Shown: positions 1 to 8,663 of the stretch, piece by piece
Numbering within the stretch: position 1 is the first letter of the stretch
Layout of the letters: each line of letters begins with the position of its first letter
Assembly (NCBI RefSeq): GCF_001667035.1
Contig: NZ_LZIR01000001.1
Span: forward strand, 1 to 64,000
Length of the DNA: 64,000 nucleotides
Origin: Mycobacterium sp. 852002-51057_SCH5723018
GTDB lineage: Bacteria; Actinomycetota; Actinomycetes; Mycobacteriales; Mycobacteriaceae
Reading direction: 5' to 3'
Program-made: the position numbers and the translations under genes
The notes under the pieces: generated by a model
What the model was told of the DNA's origin: nothing
What the model saw: only the letters and a program-made list of their open reading frames with translations
Databases searched by the model: none

Positions 1-579
1 CTTCCACTGAGCGATCAGCGCATCACGATGAGACGCCAACGCGGCGTCGAACTTCGCGGCATCCAGATGGCCCAGGGCGATCCGATAACAGCTGCCCTGC
101 TCGGTGCTGGTCGTGGTGAACGAACCCTCGGGCTCGGGCCCAGACTCGGGATGCGGTCGCGGCTCCAGCTTGACCGCGGTACGCAACTGAGTGACCGTGG
201 CGCACTGCGCCAACTGCGCGTAATGCTCATCAGATCCCTTACCGCCCCGCGCCGCAATCACCCCAACCTGATCCAACGAAAACCGCCCCTCCCGCAAGCC
301 TTGGGCACACCGGGGAAACTCCTGCAGCCGGCCCGCGATCGTGGCGATCGTGTGCGCGTTGGCCGGCGAACACCCCGTCTTCCAGGCCACCAACGCCGGC
401 ACCGACCGCGCCCCGGTGATCCCGCCCAACTGGTCGCGATCAATCTCAGCGACGATCTCCACAATGCGCCCATCAATCGCATTGCGCTGACCACACAACT
501 CCGCCAACTCCTCAAACAACACCTCAAGACGCTCGCGAGGACCCAGCCCCACAGCGCCAACAGATGCGGTCGAAGACAT
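1..579 (-). CDS. 13E12-repeat / DUF222 family protein, N-terminal part
   Basis: This is the first 193 residues of a gene that runs off the left edge. The ATG is at 579 and the frame stays open to base 1. The helical N-terminus (a LEVLFEELAELCGQRNAIDG segment) and the VPALVAWKTGCSPANAHTIA region are typical of the mycobacterial 13E12 repeat family (DUF222). Complete members usually end in an HNH nuclease domain, which would lie outside this window. The family is multicopy in mycobacterial genomes and behaves as a repetitive, possibly mobile or homing-type gene; its role is unknown. The downstream catabolic genes are on the opposite strand, so it is probably not part of that cluster. The family call is fairly secure; the nuclease domain is inferred from family knowledge, not seen. 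Confidence 0.8.
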   Translation of the reverse strand, partial: MSSTASVGAVGLGPRERLEVLFEELAELCGQRNAIDGRIVEIVAEIDRDQLGGITGARSVPALVAWKTGCSPANAHTIATIAGRLQEFPRCAQGLREGRFSLDQVGVIAARGGKGSDEHYAQLAQCATVTQLRTAVKLEPRPHPESGPEPEGSFTTTSTEQGSCYRIALGHLDAAKFDAALASHRDALIAQWK

Positions 580-750
580 AACCTCATCATCGCAGCCACC
601 ACCGACAAACCCGGGCCACCCAGTCCTGAGCCAACTTTCATCGCCGCGGGCGTAACACACTGCGAAAGCGCCGGAATCTCAGCCCGGTTACGCTGGCGGG
701 CTTCCCAGCGCGACGTGCGCCCAACGCGGGGGCTCAATACGTGACAGCGG

Positions 751-764
751 CCACACCGGTGTGG
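751..764. promoter_or_regulatory. 14-bp perfect palindrome upstream of iclR gene
   Basis: CCACACCGGTGTGG is a perfect palindrome six bases to the left of the larger IclR-type palindrome. It could be a second regulator site or part of the same control region. It is short and may be incidental in GC-rich DNA. Confidence 0.35.
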
Positions 765-769
765 TAAGA

Positions 770-792
770 GTATATTCCTAATAGGAATATAC
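770..792. promoter_or_regulatory. 23-bp perfect palindrome, probable IclR operator
   Basis: The sequence is an 11+1+11 perfect inverted repeat, with arms GTATATTCCTA and TAGGAATATAC around a single central A. It is AT-rich in GC-rich surroundings and ends 22 bp before the IclR ATG, so it would overlap or abut the promoter and leader. IclR proteins usually bind such palindromes next to their own gene. Autoregulation and control of the downstream catabolic genes are inferences. Confidence 0.75.
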
Positions 793-814
793 CGGCTAGA
801 TACATGGAGGACCC

Positions 815-1666
815 ATGTCAGCGACCGGCAGCGCCGCCGAATCGACCACCCCTACGGCCGTCATCGACCGGATCTCGCTGGTCCTCGACGCGTTCGACGG
901 GCCGGGACGCCTGACGTTGGCCCAAATCGTCCGTCACACGGGCCTACCCCGCTCCTCGGCTCATCGGATGCTCGAGCGCCTGGTGCAGCTGCGCTGGCTG
1001 CGCCGCAGTGGTCGCGACTACGAACTCGGCATGCGCCTGGTGGAGCTGGGCTCCCTCGCGGTGCACCAGGATCGCCTGGTGCGGGCGGCCAGCCCGCTGT
1101 TGGGCGAATTGCACCGAGCCACTGGGCTTGTCGTGCACCTTGCCGTGCTGGACGGTGGCGACGTCGTGTACCTCGACAAGGTGGGCGACCCGATGAGCAG
1201 CCCCATCCCCACGCGGGTCGGCGGTCGGCAGCCCGCGCACTGCACGGCGGTCGGCAAGGCGATCCTCGCCTACAGCGACGAGGAAGCCGGCATCGATCTA
1301 CGCACCCGCATGACCAAGTACTCGATCTCCAGCCCCCCGCAGTTGACCGCCGAGCTGGCCAAGGTCCGGGCCCACGGCGTCGCGTTCGAGCGCGAAGAGG
1401 CGCTACTCGGGTTCGGCTGCGTGGCAGCGCCTATCGGGGGCCTCGGTGAAGCCGTCGCGGCCGTTTCGGTGTGCGGTCCGATGAATCACATGAGATTCGA
1501 TCAGCGACTTGCCGCGCCGGTGCGCATGACCGCGATGGGCATCTGGCGCAACATCGAAGGCGGCCCACAGCGCGTCGCGCCGACGCTGCAACCGCTGCGG
1601 CCGTTGCTGCCTCACCGGCCTTCGCGTCCGGCTTCATCCTCCCGGCCGGCCCTGCAGTACGCGTGA
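815..1666 (+). CDS. IclR-family transcriptional regulator
   Basis: A 283-residue regulator with an N-terminal winged helix-turn-helix (about residues 18-75, including GLPRSSAHRMLERLV). It is followed by the IclR effector domain (about 85-250), which has the usual HCTAVGKAILAY segment. The ATG at 815 is preceded by a good GGAGG ribosome site, and a perfect palindrome lies just upstream. The C-terminal 30 residues are low-complexity, rich in Arg, Pro and Ser, and look like a non-conserved tail. The stop overlaps the GTG of the next hydrolase gene (GTGA), so the two are co-translated. IclR regulators commonly control aromatic, steroid or acid catabolic operons through a small-molecule effector. 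Here it is the obvious candidate regulator of the cluster to its right; the effector is unknown. Confidence 0.9.
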   Translation: MSATGSAAESTTPTAVIDRISLVLDAFDGPGRLTLAQIVRHTGLPRSSAHRMLERLVQLRWLRRSGRDYELGMRLVELGSLAVHQDRLVRAASPLLGELHRATGLVVHLAVLDGGDVVYLDKVGDPMSSPIPTRVGGRQPAHCTAVGKAILAYSDEEAGIDLRTRMTKYSISSPPQLTAELAKVRAHGVAFEREEALLGFGCVAAPIGGLGEAVAAVSVCGPMNHMRFDQRLAAPVRMTAMGIWRNIEGGPQRVAPTLQPLRPLLPHRPSRPASSSRPALQYA

Positions 1667-2586
1667 GCCTCGACCCACAGATCGCTGGGATGCTCGAACA
1701 GCTGGACGGCGGGTTCCCTCGCGTCCAGGACATGACCGGCGCCGAAGCCAGGGCAGTGATCCGGTCCAGGCTCGTGCCACCCGCCGAGCCGGAACCCGTC
1801 ACCGAGGTCGCCGACCGCGTGGTCGACGGGCAGGGCGGTCCGATTCGAGTTCGCGTGTACCGATCCCAAGATGCGGGCCCGCTCCCCATCGTGGTCTACG
1901 CCCACGGCGGCGGATTCGTGTTCTGTGATCTGGACAGCCACGACTGTCTCTGCCGCAGCTTCGCGAATCTGCTTGGCGCGATTGTTATTTCGGTCGACTA
2001 TCGCTTGGCGCCGGAGCACCCCTGGCCGGCCGGCGCCGAGGACGTCTACGCCGTGACGCGCTGGGCCTTCGAGAATGCCTCCGCGCTCGGTGGCGACGCT
2101 TCGCGCCTGACTGTTGGCGGCGACAGCGCCGGTGGAAACCTGGCGGCAGTGACCGCGATCATGGCACGGGATCGCGGCGGGCCGGCGCTGGCGGGCCAGC
2201 TGCTGCTGTACCCGATGATCGCCGCCGACTTCGACACCGCGTCCTATCGGCTGTTCGGTCGCGGGTACTACAACCCGAAGCAGGCGCTGCAGTGGTACTG
2301 GGATTGCTATGTACCGTCGCCCGACGACCGTGCGCACCCCTACGCGACGCCACTGCGCGCCGACCTGCGTGGGCTACCACCGGCCGTCGTCGTGATCGCC
2401 GGCCACGACCCGTTGCGCGACGAGGGAGTGGCCTACGGGGCGGCGCTGCAAAAGGCCGGTGTGCCAACCGTGCAGCTGCGCTATGAGGGCGGCATCCACG
2501 GCTTCCTGACCATGCCGATCTTCGACCTCGCGCACCGGGCCCGCGAACAGGCCACTGCGGCCTTCGCTGACCTCCTGCACCGCTAG
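1663..2586 (+). CDS. HSL-family alpha/beta hydrolase (esterase)
   Basis: A carboxylesterase of the hormone-sensitive-lipase family, about 307 residues. Visible motifs are the oxyanion-hole HGGGF, DYRLAPEHPWPA, the nucleophile elbow GDSAGGN, the acid region GHDPLRDE and the histidine in GGIHGF. The frame is open further upstream inside the iclR gene. GTG at 1663 is chosen because it gives a GTGA overlap with the iclR stop and a family-typical length. The likely role is hydrolysis of an ester or lactone made in the cluster, for example the product of the Baeyer-Villiger enzyme at 4990-6921. That pairing is inferred from context. It is cytoplasmic by lack of a signal peptide. Confidence 0.88.
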   Translation: MSLDPQIAGMLEQLDGGFPRVQDMTGAEARAVIRSRLVPPAEPEPVTEVADRVVDGQGGPIRVRVYRSQDAGPLPIVVYAHGGGFVFCDLDSHDCLCRSFANLLGAIVISVDYRLAPEHPWPAGAEDVYAVTRWAFENASALGGDASRLTVGGDSAGGNLAAVTAIMARDRGGPALAGQLLLYPMIAADFDTASYRLFGRGYYNPKQALQWYWDCYVPSPDDRAHPYATPLRADLRGLPPAVVVIAGHDPLRDEGVAYGAALQKAGVPTVQLRYEGGIHGFLTMPIFDLAHRAREQATAAFADLLHR

Positions 2587-2646
2587 GAACTCCCGGTAGC
2601 CGGGAGCCGGCCAGGCCGCGCCGCGCCGATGCCATACGGTCGGATC

Positions 2647-3003
2647 ATGTCCGACGGCGAAATCTTCGTGATCGACCGGGTAGTCACGCGGCCCGGATGT
2701 GCCAGGCAGTTCGTCGACACCTACCTTGCCGAATACGCGCCCGGCGCCCGGGAACGCGGCCTGACGCTGCGGGACGTCCTGGTCAGCCCGCCGATCTGGT
2801 TCGAACGCTCCGACGACGAGGTCAACACCATCACGCTTATCTGGACACTGCCCAGCACGCAGGCGTGGTGGGAGATGACGTGGAAGGGCCGCCCCGACCC
2901 GGCACTGGGCGAATGGTGGTCGGGGATCCGCGAATTGGTGCAGGAGCGATCCCGGTCTTTCGCCGCCACCGCCGATGATGTGGACGGATTGTGCGATGTA
3001 TAG
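2647..3003 (+). CDS. small Dabb/NIPSNAP-like hypothetical protein
   Basis: A 118-residue protein beginning MSDGEIFVIDRVV. The opening beta-strand, the PGCARQFVDTYLAEYAPGARE helix region and the closing Trp-rich segment (TQAWWEMTWKG) suggest a ferredoxin-like dimeric alpha/beta barrel fold, as in Dabb or NIPSNAP proteins. The fold assignment is tentative. ATG 2647 is preferred over 2629 because the residues before it look non-conserved. Its end overlaps the start of the next gene by 8 bp (2996-3003), and that neighbour is a clearer Dabb member, so the two may form a heteromer. Function is unknown; related small barrels act on unstable ketone or polyketide intermediates. Confidence 0.65.
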   Translation: MSDGEIFVIDRVVTRPGCARQFVDTYLAEYAPGARERGLTLRDVLVSPPIWFERSDDEVNTITLIWTLPSTQAWWEMTWKGRPDPALGEWWSGIRELVQERSRSFAATADDVDGLCDV

Positions 3004-3646
3004 CGTCGTCAGGTTGCTCGACGTGGTCGAGCAGGACCGCCGGCGACTGCTCAATGAATTGACCGACGCCGCCGCGGCGTCCGGCGCGAAGCGCTGGATC
3101 GTCGGGCCGACGTTGCCAGGAGCGCGCAATGGCGGTGACGTCCTGCTGCACCTGCGCTTCGGCTCCCAGGACGAGTACCGAAGCACTACAACGGCTTTGG
3201 CAACGATGATGACCGATCCGAGTGTGACTCGCGTCAATGGCGCGAACTACCTGGGCGAGCCCAACACCTGTGCCGCCTACCCGGGAACGGTGTATCGGAC
3301 ACTGCTGCTGCGGGTCTCGCCGCACGCCGACGCGACGACGGTGAGCAAATTCGAGCACCAGCTGTCGCTAATGCCGCGCTACGTGCCGGCAATCAGAGCC
3401 TGGCAGCTGAGCCGAGTGTGCGAAGCCGTTGGTGATTCGGCGTGGACCCACGTATTCGAACAGCAATTCTCCGACGTCGACGGGCTGATGGGCCCGTATC
3501 TGAAGCACCCGATCCACTGGGCGGTCGTAGACCGCTGGTTCGACCCCGAGTGTCCCGAGGTCATCGTCCATGATCGGGTGTGCCACAGCTTCTGTCGATC
3601 CGTAGCGCGCGCATTGGCACCACTGGCAAGGGACGGACGTCAATGA
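2996..3646 (+). CDS. Dabb-domain (dimeric alpha/beta barrel) protein
   Basis: About 216 residues. The C-terminal part has the stress-responsive Dabb signature: FEQQFSDVDGLMGPYLKHP followed by HWAVVDRWF, with a histidine typical of the family. The N-terminal half looks like a second, more divergent barrel unit. ATG 2996 (MYSVVRLLDVV) is chosen because it lies in the ATGTATAG overlap with the upstream stop; the open frame to 2975 is probably not used. Its own stop overlaps the next ATG (ATGA). Dabb proteins occur in polyketide, terpenoid and aromatic pathways, where some act as cyclases or lyases. Here it is probably a small catabolic enzyme of the cluster; the exact reaction is not known. Confidence 0.72.
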   Translation: MYSVVRLLDVVEQDRRRLLNELTDAAAASGAKRWIVGPTLPGARNGGDVLLHLRFGSQDEYRSTTTALATMMTDPSVTRVNGANYLGEPNTCAAYPGTVYRTLLLRVSPHADATTVSKFEHQLSLMPRYVPAIRAWQLSRVCEAVGDSAWTHVFEQQFSDVDGLMGPYLKHPIHWAVVDRWFDPECPEVIVHDRVCHSFCRSVARALAPLARDGRQ

Positions 3647-4137
3647 ATCCCAATGCGTTGCAGTCCATGCTCGACGAGCGAGACATCGAGCGTGCCCTGT
3701 ACGCCGCGGCACGCGCGATGGACGACCGCGACTGGAAACTGCTGGCAACCATCCTCGCCGAAGACGCGGTCGGTGATCTCGGCACGGGTCGCATCGAGGG
3801 CGCTGCGGCCATCATCGACCTGATCCGCGGCTTTCTTGACTCCTGCGGGCCCACCCAGCATCTGCTCGGCAATGTCGTCGTCGAGGTGACTGGTGACACC
3901 GCGGTGTCTCGGGCCTACGTGCACGATCTACACCTGTCCGCAGACCTGACCGAGCGGTTCTACACAATCGGCGAATACCGGGACACCTGGCAGCGACGCG
4001 CGGGACGGTGGCTCATCGTCGAACGGATCAAGGCCAATCGGGCGTATGCCGGTTCTCTCGATGCGGTGTTCCGGGTCCGGCCACATGAGCAATCCGGTGC
4101 GGTGACTAAAGCCCTGCGGCAAGGACATTCGGGTTAG
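3643..4137 (+). CDS. SnoaL-like / NTF2-fold protein
   Basis: A 164-residue protein with the cone-shaped NTF2-fold pattern: an N-terminal helix (LQSMLDERDIERALYAAARA), then AMDDRDWKLLATILAEDAV, and late strands ending RWLIVERIKANR. This matches SnoaL_4-type proteins, which include polyketide cyclases, dehydratases and ketosteroid-isomerase-like enzymes. The ATG overlaps the previous stop as ATGA, so it is translationally coupled to the Dabb gene. Its last 32 bp overlap the end of the convergent SDR gene. In this cluster an isomerase or hydratase role on a cyclic ketone is plausible but inferred only. Confidence 0.78.
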   Translation: MNPNALQSMLDERDIERALYAAARAMDDRDWKLLATILAEDAVGDLGTGRIEGAAAIIDLIRGFLDSCGPTQHLLGNVVVEVTGDTAVSRAYVHDLHLSADLTERFYTIGEYRDTWQRRAGRWLIVERIKANRAYAGSLDAVFRVRPHEQSGAVTKALRQGHSG

Positions 4138-4993
4138 CCGTCGGGGGCGGTTCGAGCGGCGATAACACCGTGGTGCCATCCAAGCTGCGCACCGGCAGTC
4201 GCTGTGACCAGGGATAGTGCAGGCTGAACGCGACCAGGCCCGTGCGCTCCGCGGCGGCCAGGTGGCACATCGCCAGCACGGTCTCGACCAGGTACTCCAC
4301 CGGTTCGGTCGGGAAGGAATCCGGGATCAACCGCGCGGCTCCCGGCGTGCGGATCGCCGTCGACGGACCGACGCAGTTCACCGCGATATTGGCGTCGAGC
4401 AGCTCAGCGGCCGCCCCCTGCGTGAACCGGTGCAGGGCGGCCTTCATGGACGCGTAGATCACGTCGCCCGACGTCTTGTTGTACTCGCGATACGGCCGCA
4501 CCGGGGCCACGCCGGTGACCGAGCCGATGTTGACAATCCAGCCCGCGCCCTGCTTGCGCATGTGCGGCACAGCCGTTTTCGTCAGGATGAACGGGACGCG
4601 CAGGTAGTGCTCCACGGTGCGGTCGAACGTTTCCAGGCTCATGTCTTCGACCGGCGAGTAGTCGGCGAAACCGGCGTTGTTGACCAGGATGTCGATGCGG
4701 CCGGTGCGATCCAGCACGGTGTCGATCAGGGTGTCACGCTGCTCGGCATCCTCCAGGTCGGCCGCGATGCCGAACGCCTGCCCACCGGCGGCCTCGATCA
4801 GGCCGACCGTCTCGGCGATGGTGCCGGGCAGCGTGGCGGTCGTTCCGGCCCTCGTCGACACGGACGGGGTGGGCGACCGCGCCGTGACCGCCACGGTCGC
4901 ACCCTCGGCGGCCAGTCGCTGCGCGATCGCGCGGCCGATGCCTCGGCTGCTGCCAGTCACCAAAGCGGTTCTACCGCAAAGTAACCGGCTCAT
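4106..4993 (-). CDS. short-chain dehydrogenase/reductase (SDR)
   Basis: A classical SDR, 295 residues, NAD(P)-dependent. The cofactor motif TGSSRGIG lies near residue 13, NNAG follows in the middle, and the catalytic Ser (NIGSVTG) and YASMK pair are present. The loop between the Tyr motif and the upstream Ser is longer than usual (PVRPYREYNKTSGDVIYASM), giving a slightly large protein. Start ATG 4993 overlaps the stop of the upstream monooxygenase gene (ATGA), so the open frame further upstream is a shadow. It is co-transcribed with the BVMO. It probably oxidises an alcohol to the ketone that the BVMO uses, or acts on a later product; the substrate is unknown. Confidence 0.9.
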   Translation of the reverse strand: MSRLLCGRTALVTGSSRGIGRAIAQRLAAEGATVAVTARSPTPSVSTRAGTTATLPGTIAETVGLIEAAGGQAFGIAADLEDAEQRDTLIDTVLDRTGRIDILVNNAGFADYSPVEDMSLETFDRTVEHYLRVPFILTKTAVPHMRKQGAGWIVNIGSVTGVAPVRPYREYNKTSGDVIYASMKAALHRFTQGAAAELLDANIAVNCVGPSTAIRTPGAARLIPDSFPTEPVEYLVETVLAMCHLAAAERTGLVAFSLHYPWSQRLPVRSLDGTTVLSPLEPPPTANPNVLAAGL

Positions 4994-6921
4994 CGCAGCT
5001 CGAGATCGTGCTCGACGGGCGCGCGATGATCGCGCCAGAAGTCGACCAGGCGGTACGGGAAGGCGGTCACGATCCGCCCGCCGCCCGAGCGGTAGTAGGT
5101 GTGGGCCGACGGAGTGTGGCACCAGACGGTACCGGCCATAGTCGCATCGATGTCGGCGACGTAACGCTCATAGGCGCGCTGCGTCACCTCGATCGTGGCG
5201 GCCTTGCGCAGCGCCATCAACTGAAGGCATTCCATCACGTAGTGCACCATCACTTCGACGCCGAAGTTGTGCCCAGCACCGTGCCCGGGGCTGTAGTTCG
5301 GCGCCGAGGAGATGAACATGTTCGGAAAGCCCGGCACCATTCCGCCGCGGTAGGCCCTGGGAATGTCGCCCCACTCCTCGGTCAGTCTCCCGCCGCCGCG
5401 GCCCCGGATATCCACGGTGGAAAGGAAATCCAGGTAGTAGCCAGTCGCGTAGACGATGACGTCGAGGTCGATCTGCCGGCCGTCGGCCGTCACGATTCCG
5501 GCCTCGTTGACGCGGGCCGGCTCGCTGGCCTCGACATCTACGTGTTCGCGCGCCAGCGCCGCGTAATAGCCGCCGGGGTCACGGATGATGCGTTTGCCGT
5601 AGGGAGCAAAGTCGGGCGTGACCTTGCGGGCGAGGTCGCTGCCGGCGCCGAATGACCGGTCGATGTAGTCCAGGCACATCTGCAGCAGCGCGTCGTTGGC
5701 CGGTGAGGTCGACAGGTGCTCGGCCGCCCAGTCCGGGTCGTGCAGTATCACCGGGTAGTTATTGTCCGCCGTGCCCCAATACGACTTGAGCCGAACCCAG
5801 TTGGCGTAGAAGGGCAGCCGGGTGCCCAGCCACCGCTGGTAGGCGGGGACGTCGTCCGACGCCCGCCTCCGCGGCGCCACCCAGTGCGGTTGACGTTGGA
5901 ATACCGTCAGGTGCGCGACCCGGTCCACGCAGGCGTCGACGATTTGCACCGCGGTACATCCCGCGCCGATGACCGCGACCCTTTTACCGGTCAGGTCCAG
6001 GTCGGGATCCCACTGCGCCGAATGAATGGAGATACCCGGGAACGTCTCGCGGCCCGGCAGATCCGGCCACCGCGGGCGGTTGAGGTAACCGGCCGCCGGG
6101 ATCACCGCGTTGGCGTAGCTGACGTCGCGGGCGCCGTTGGGGCCCACGGAGTGGATCTGCCACCGCTGGCGCCGCTCCTCCCACCACAGGGCTTCGACGT
6201 GGGTACCGAATCGTGTGTGGGTGCGCACGTCATTCTTGTCGGCCACCGATACCAGGTAGGCCTGATACTCGGCGCCCTGCGGGTAGTAGCTTGACCAACC
6301 GCCATTGATGTCTCGCGACAGCGAGTAATACGCCGACGGGGTGTCCACGCCGATGCCCGGATAGGTGGTCGTGTACCAGGTGCCGCCGACCTCATCGTTT
6401 CGCTCGAAGATCTGGTAATCGACGCCGGCGTCGGCCAGTTCCAGCGCGGCGGTCAGCCCGGCGATACCGGCGCCGATGACCGCCACCCGAAAGCCTGCGG
6501 GAAGCTCGGCCGTGCGCGGCAGGACCGGCTGCGGCGGCTGGAATCCGCCTTGCTCCAACAGCAAGGGGACGTACTCGGGCTCGACCGTTCCCCCGAGCGC
6601 CACCGGCGCGATGCGCGCGAACAGGCCGGGATCGTCGGCAGGTACGGCCGCGGCCGGGCGGGCAGACTGAACCGCGGCGACCACCGCCTCGACAAGCGCC
6701 GCGGTCGTCTCGGGATCGGTGACCCCGGCCTGCTCCGGCGGATCCGGCACATAGCTGATTTTCGGTGCGAACCGGTCAACCACTCCTGGGTCGCCGGTCA
6801 GTTGCGCCAGTACGGCGACCAGCACCCCGGGGTCCGCCCGACGCAAGTTGGCCCGCAGTTCCTCGAGGTCCAACTTCGGCCGGCCGGTGCTTTCGGCAGT
6901 GACGGGAACGCCAGCGCTCAT
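4990..6921 (-). CDS. type I Baeyer-Villiger monooxygenase, HAPMO-like length
   Basis: A 643-residue FAD/NADPH flavoprotein. The FAD Rossmann motif is AVIGAGIAGLTAALEL (about residue 148) and a second dinucleotide motif is AVIGAGCTAVQI. Between them is FPGISIHSAQWD, which fits the Baeyer-Villiger fingerprint FxGxxxHxxxW. An N-terminal extension of about 140 residues before the FAD domain is unlike cyclohexanone monooxygenase but resembles the roughly 640-residue 4-hydroxyacetophenone monooxygenase type. Such enzymes insert oxygen next to a ketone to give an ester or lactone. The stop overlaps the SDR start (ATGA), and the gene diverges from the acyl-CoA ligase. Two esterases lie nearby. The substrate is not readable from sequence. 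Confidence 0.9.
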   Translation of the reverse strand: MSAGVPVTAESTGRPKLDLEELRANLRRADPGVLVAVLAQLTGDPGVVDRFAPKISYVPDPPEQAGVTDPETTAALVEAVVAAVQSARPAAAVPADDPGLFARIAPVALGGTVEPEYVPLLLEQGGFQPPQPVLPRTAELPAGFRVAVIGAGIAGLTAALELADAGVDYQIFERNDEVGGTWYTTTYPGIGVDTPSAYYSLSRDINGGWSSYYPQGAEYQAYLVSVADKNDVRTHTRFGTHVEALWWEERRQRWQIHSVGPNGARDVSYANAVIPAAGYLNRPRWPDLPGRETFPGISIHSAQWDPDLDLTGKRVAVIGAGCTAVQIVDACVDRVAHLTVFQRQPHWVAPRRRASDDVPAYQRWLGTRLPFYANWVRLKSYWGTADNNYPVILHDPDWAAEHLSTSPANDALLQMCLDYIDRSFGAGSDLARKVTPDFAPYGKRIIRDPGGYYAALAREHVDVEASEPARVNEAGIVTADGRQIDLDVIVYATGYYLDFLSTVDIRGRGGGRLTEEWGDIPRAYRGGMVPGFPNMFISSAPNYSPGHGAGHNFGVEVMVHYVMECLQLMALRKAATIEVTQRAYERYVADIDATMAGTVWCHTPSAHTYYRSGGGRIVTAFPYRLVDFWRDHRAPVEHDLELR

Positions 6922-7023
6922 GCCAACGAGTATCGAGGCCGTCCGCGGTTGTGTGGGGACCCTTGTCTACTCAGCGGGATACCAGCGGTCCGCTCATCGA
7001 TGGCCGCGCCTACCGTGGTGGGC

Positions 7024-8595
7024 ATGCAGCCCGATGATCTGGACACCCTGATCAGGCGGGCACGCGGTCATGGGCTCGGCGATGTTCCCCGCCGGTCGGC
7101 ACGCCGGTCGCCGCGCAAGGTCGCGATCATCGACGGCGACGTCGTGCTGACATTCGGCGAGTTCGATAGCCGCGTGGATCGCGCGGCGGCCGCCCTACGC
7201 GACAACGGCTTTGAGGCCGGCGATCGTATCGGGTTGTTGTCGCACAACTGCTGGCAGTACGCCGTGCTGGCGTTCGCGACGGCGCGCGCCGGGGTGATCT
7301 TGGTGCCCGTCAACTTCATGCTGACCGCCGAGGAGATCTCCTACATTCTCGACCACAGTGGGGTCAGTGGATTCATTGTCGAAGCGGATCTGGCGCCAAC
7401 GGCCGAAGAGGCGATGCGGCGCGGCGGCGCGGTCAAGACCGGCGTTGCTCTGGCGCCCGCCGGGCACGACGCCCCGCCCGGCTGGGATGACTTCGCTCGG
7501 TGGCTGACCACCGACACCGCGGCCCCGAATCCACACATCGATGACGACCAACTGATCCGGCTGATGTACACGAGCGGAACCGAGGCCCATCCCAAGGCGG
7601 CCATGCACACCAGCCGCAGCCTGATGTGGCAATACATGAGCACGATCCTCGCCGGGGAGATGGCCCACGACGACATCGAAATCCACTCGCTGCCGCTTTA
7701 CCACTGCGCGCAGTTGGACAACTTCCTGGCCACCGACGTCTATCTCGGCGCCACCAGCATCATCCTGCCTCGGCCCGACCCCGAAACGGTGCTGCGGACC
7801 ATCGAGCGCTACGGCGTGACCAACTACTTTGCGCCCCCGACGGTGTGGATCGCGCTGCTGCGCTCCCCCATATTCGATGAGGTAAATCTGTCGAGCCTGC
7901 GCAAGGGTTACTACGGCGCATCGGCAATGCCGGTCGAAATCTTGGCAGAAATTCGGCAACGGCTGCCCAATCTTCGGTTGTGGAACTTCTACGGCCAGAC
8001 CGAGATGGCGCCGCTGGCATCGGCGCTGGCGCCCGAGGAGCAGGACGCGCACGCCGGTTCGGCCGGTCGTCCGGTCGCCAACGTCGAGACGATCATTCTC
8101 GACGACGACAACGTTCCGGTCGCCGCTGGTGTGCTCGGTGAAATCGCCCATCGCAGCCCGCATTTGATGCTCGGCTATCTCGACGACCCGCATCGCACCG
8201 CCGAGGCTTTCCATGGCGGCTGGTTTCATTCCGGCGACCTGGGCTACTACGACGAGCATGGGCTGCTATATGTCGTCGACCGCAAGAAGGACATGATCAA
8301 AACCGGGGGCGAGAACGTCGCCAGCCGAGAGGTCGAGGAGATTCTCTACCGGCACAGCGGCATTCAGGAGGTCGCGGTCTTCGCCCTGCCGCACCCGGAG
8401 TGGGTCGAGGCGGTCGTGGCGGCGGTCGTTCGCCGCGACGGCGCAACCGTGACCGAGGAGGAGATCGTCGCGCACTGTCGGGCCCACTTGGCCGGCTTCA
8501 AAACACCGAAACGCGTCTTCTTCGTCGACTCGCTTCCGAAGAACCCCAGCGGCAAGCTTCTCAAACGCCTGCTGCGAGACCGCTTCAGCCGCTGA
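7024..8595 (+). CDS. acyl-CoA synthetase (FadD-like AMP-dependent ligase)
   Basis: A 523-residue ANL-superfamily ligase. The A3 motif is YTSGTEAHPKAAMH, the A5 region FYGQTEMAP, the A8 hinge GGENVASREVEEILYRH and the A10 lysine NPSGKLLKR. It activates a carboxylic acid as acyl-AMP and then transfers it to CoA. ATG 7024 gives the first residues MQPDDLDTLIRRAR. The open frame back to 6550 lies inside the BVMO gene on the other strand and is spurious. The 102-bp gap to the divergent BVMO start is probably a shared promoter region. It probably activates an acid released after Baeyer-Villiger cleavage for beta-oxidation, which is inference from context. Confidence 0.9.
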   Translation: MQPDDLDTLIRRARGHGLGDVPRRSARRSPRKVAIIDGDVVLTFGEFDSRVDRAAAALRDNGFEAGDRIGLLSHNCWQYAVLAFATARAGVILVPVNFMLTAEEISYILDHSGVSGFIVEADLAPTAEEAMRRGGAVKTGVALAPAGHDAPPGWDDFARWLTTDTAAPNPHIDDDQLIRLMYTSGTEAHPKAAMHTSRSLMWQYMSTILAGEMAHDDIEIHSLPLYHCAQLDNFLATDVYLGATSIILPRPDPETVLRTIERYGVTNYFAPPTVWIALLRSPIFDEVNLSSLRKGYYGASAMPVEILAEIRQRLPNLRLWNFYGQTEMAPLASALAPEEQDAHAGSAGRPVANVETIILDDDNVPVAAGVLGEIAHRSPHLMLGYLDDPHRTAEAFHGGWFHSGDLGYYDEHGLLYVVDRKKDMIKTGGENVASREVEEILYRHSGIQEVAVFALPHPEWVEAVVAAVVRRDGATVTEEEIVAHCRAHLAGFKTPKRVFFVDSLPKNPSGKLLKRLLRDRFSR

Positions 8596-8663
8596 GCCAC
8601 GCGATGTTCCACTGACCGGACAATCGAGCTGTGACCGGGGCCGCGTCGGGGTTCACTGAGCTC

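Noticed and set aside
28-744. Long plus-strand open frame opposite the 13E12 gene
   Set aside because: It is antisense to a recognisable DUF222 protein and has no family features of its own.
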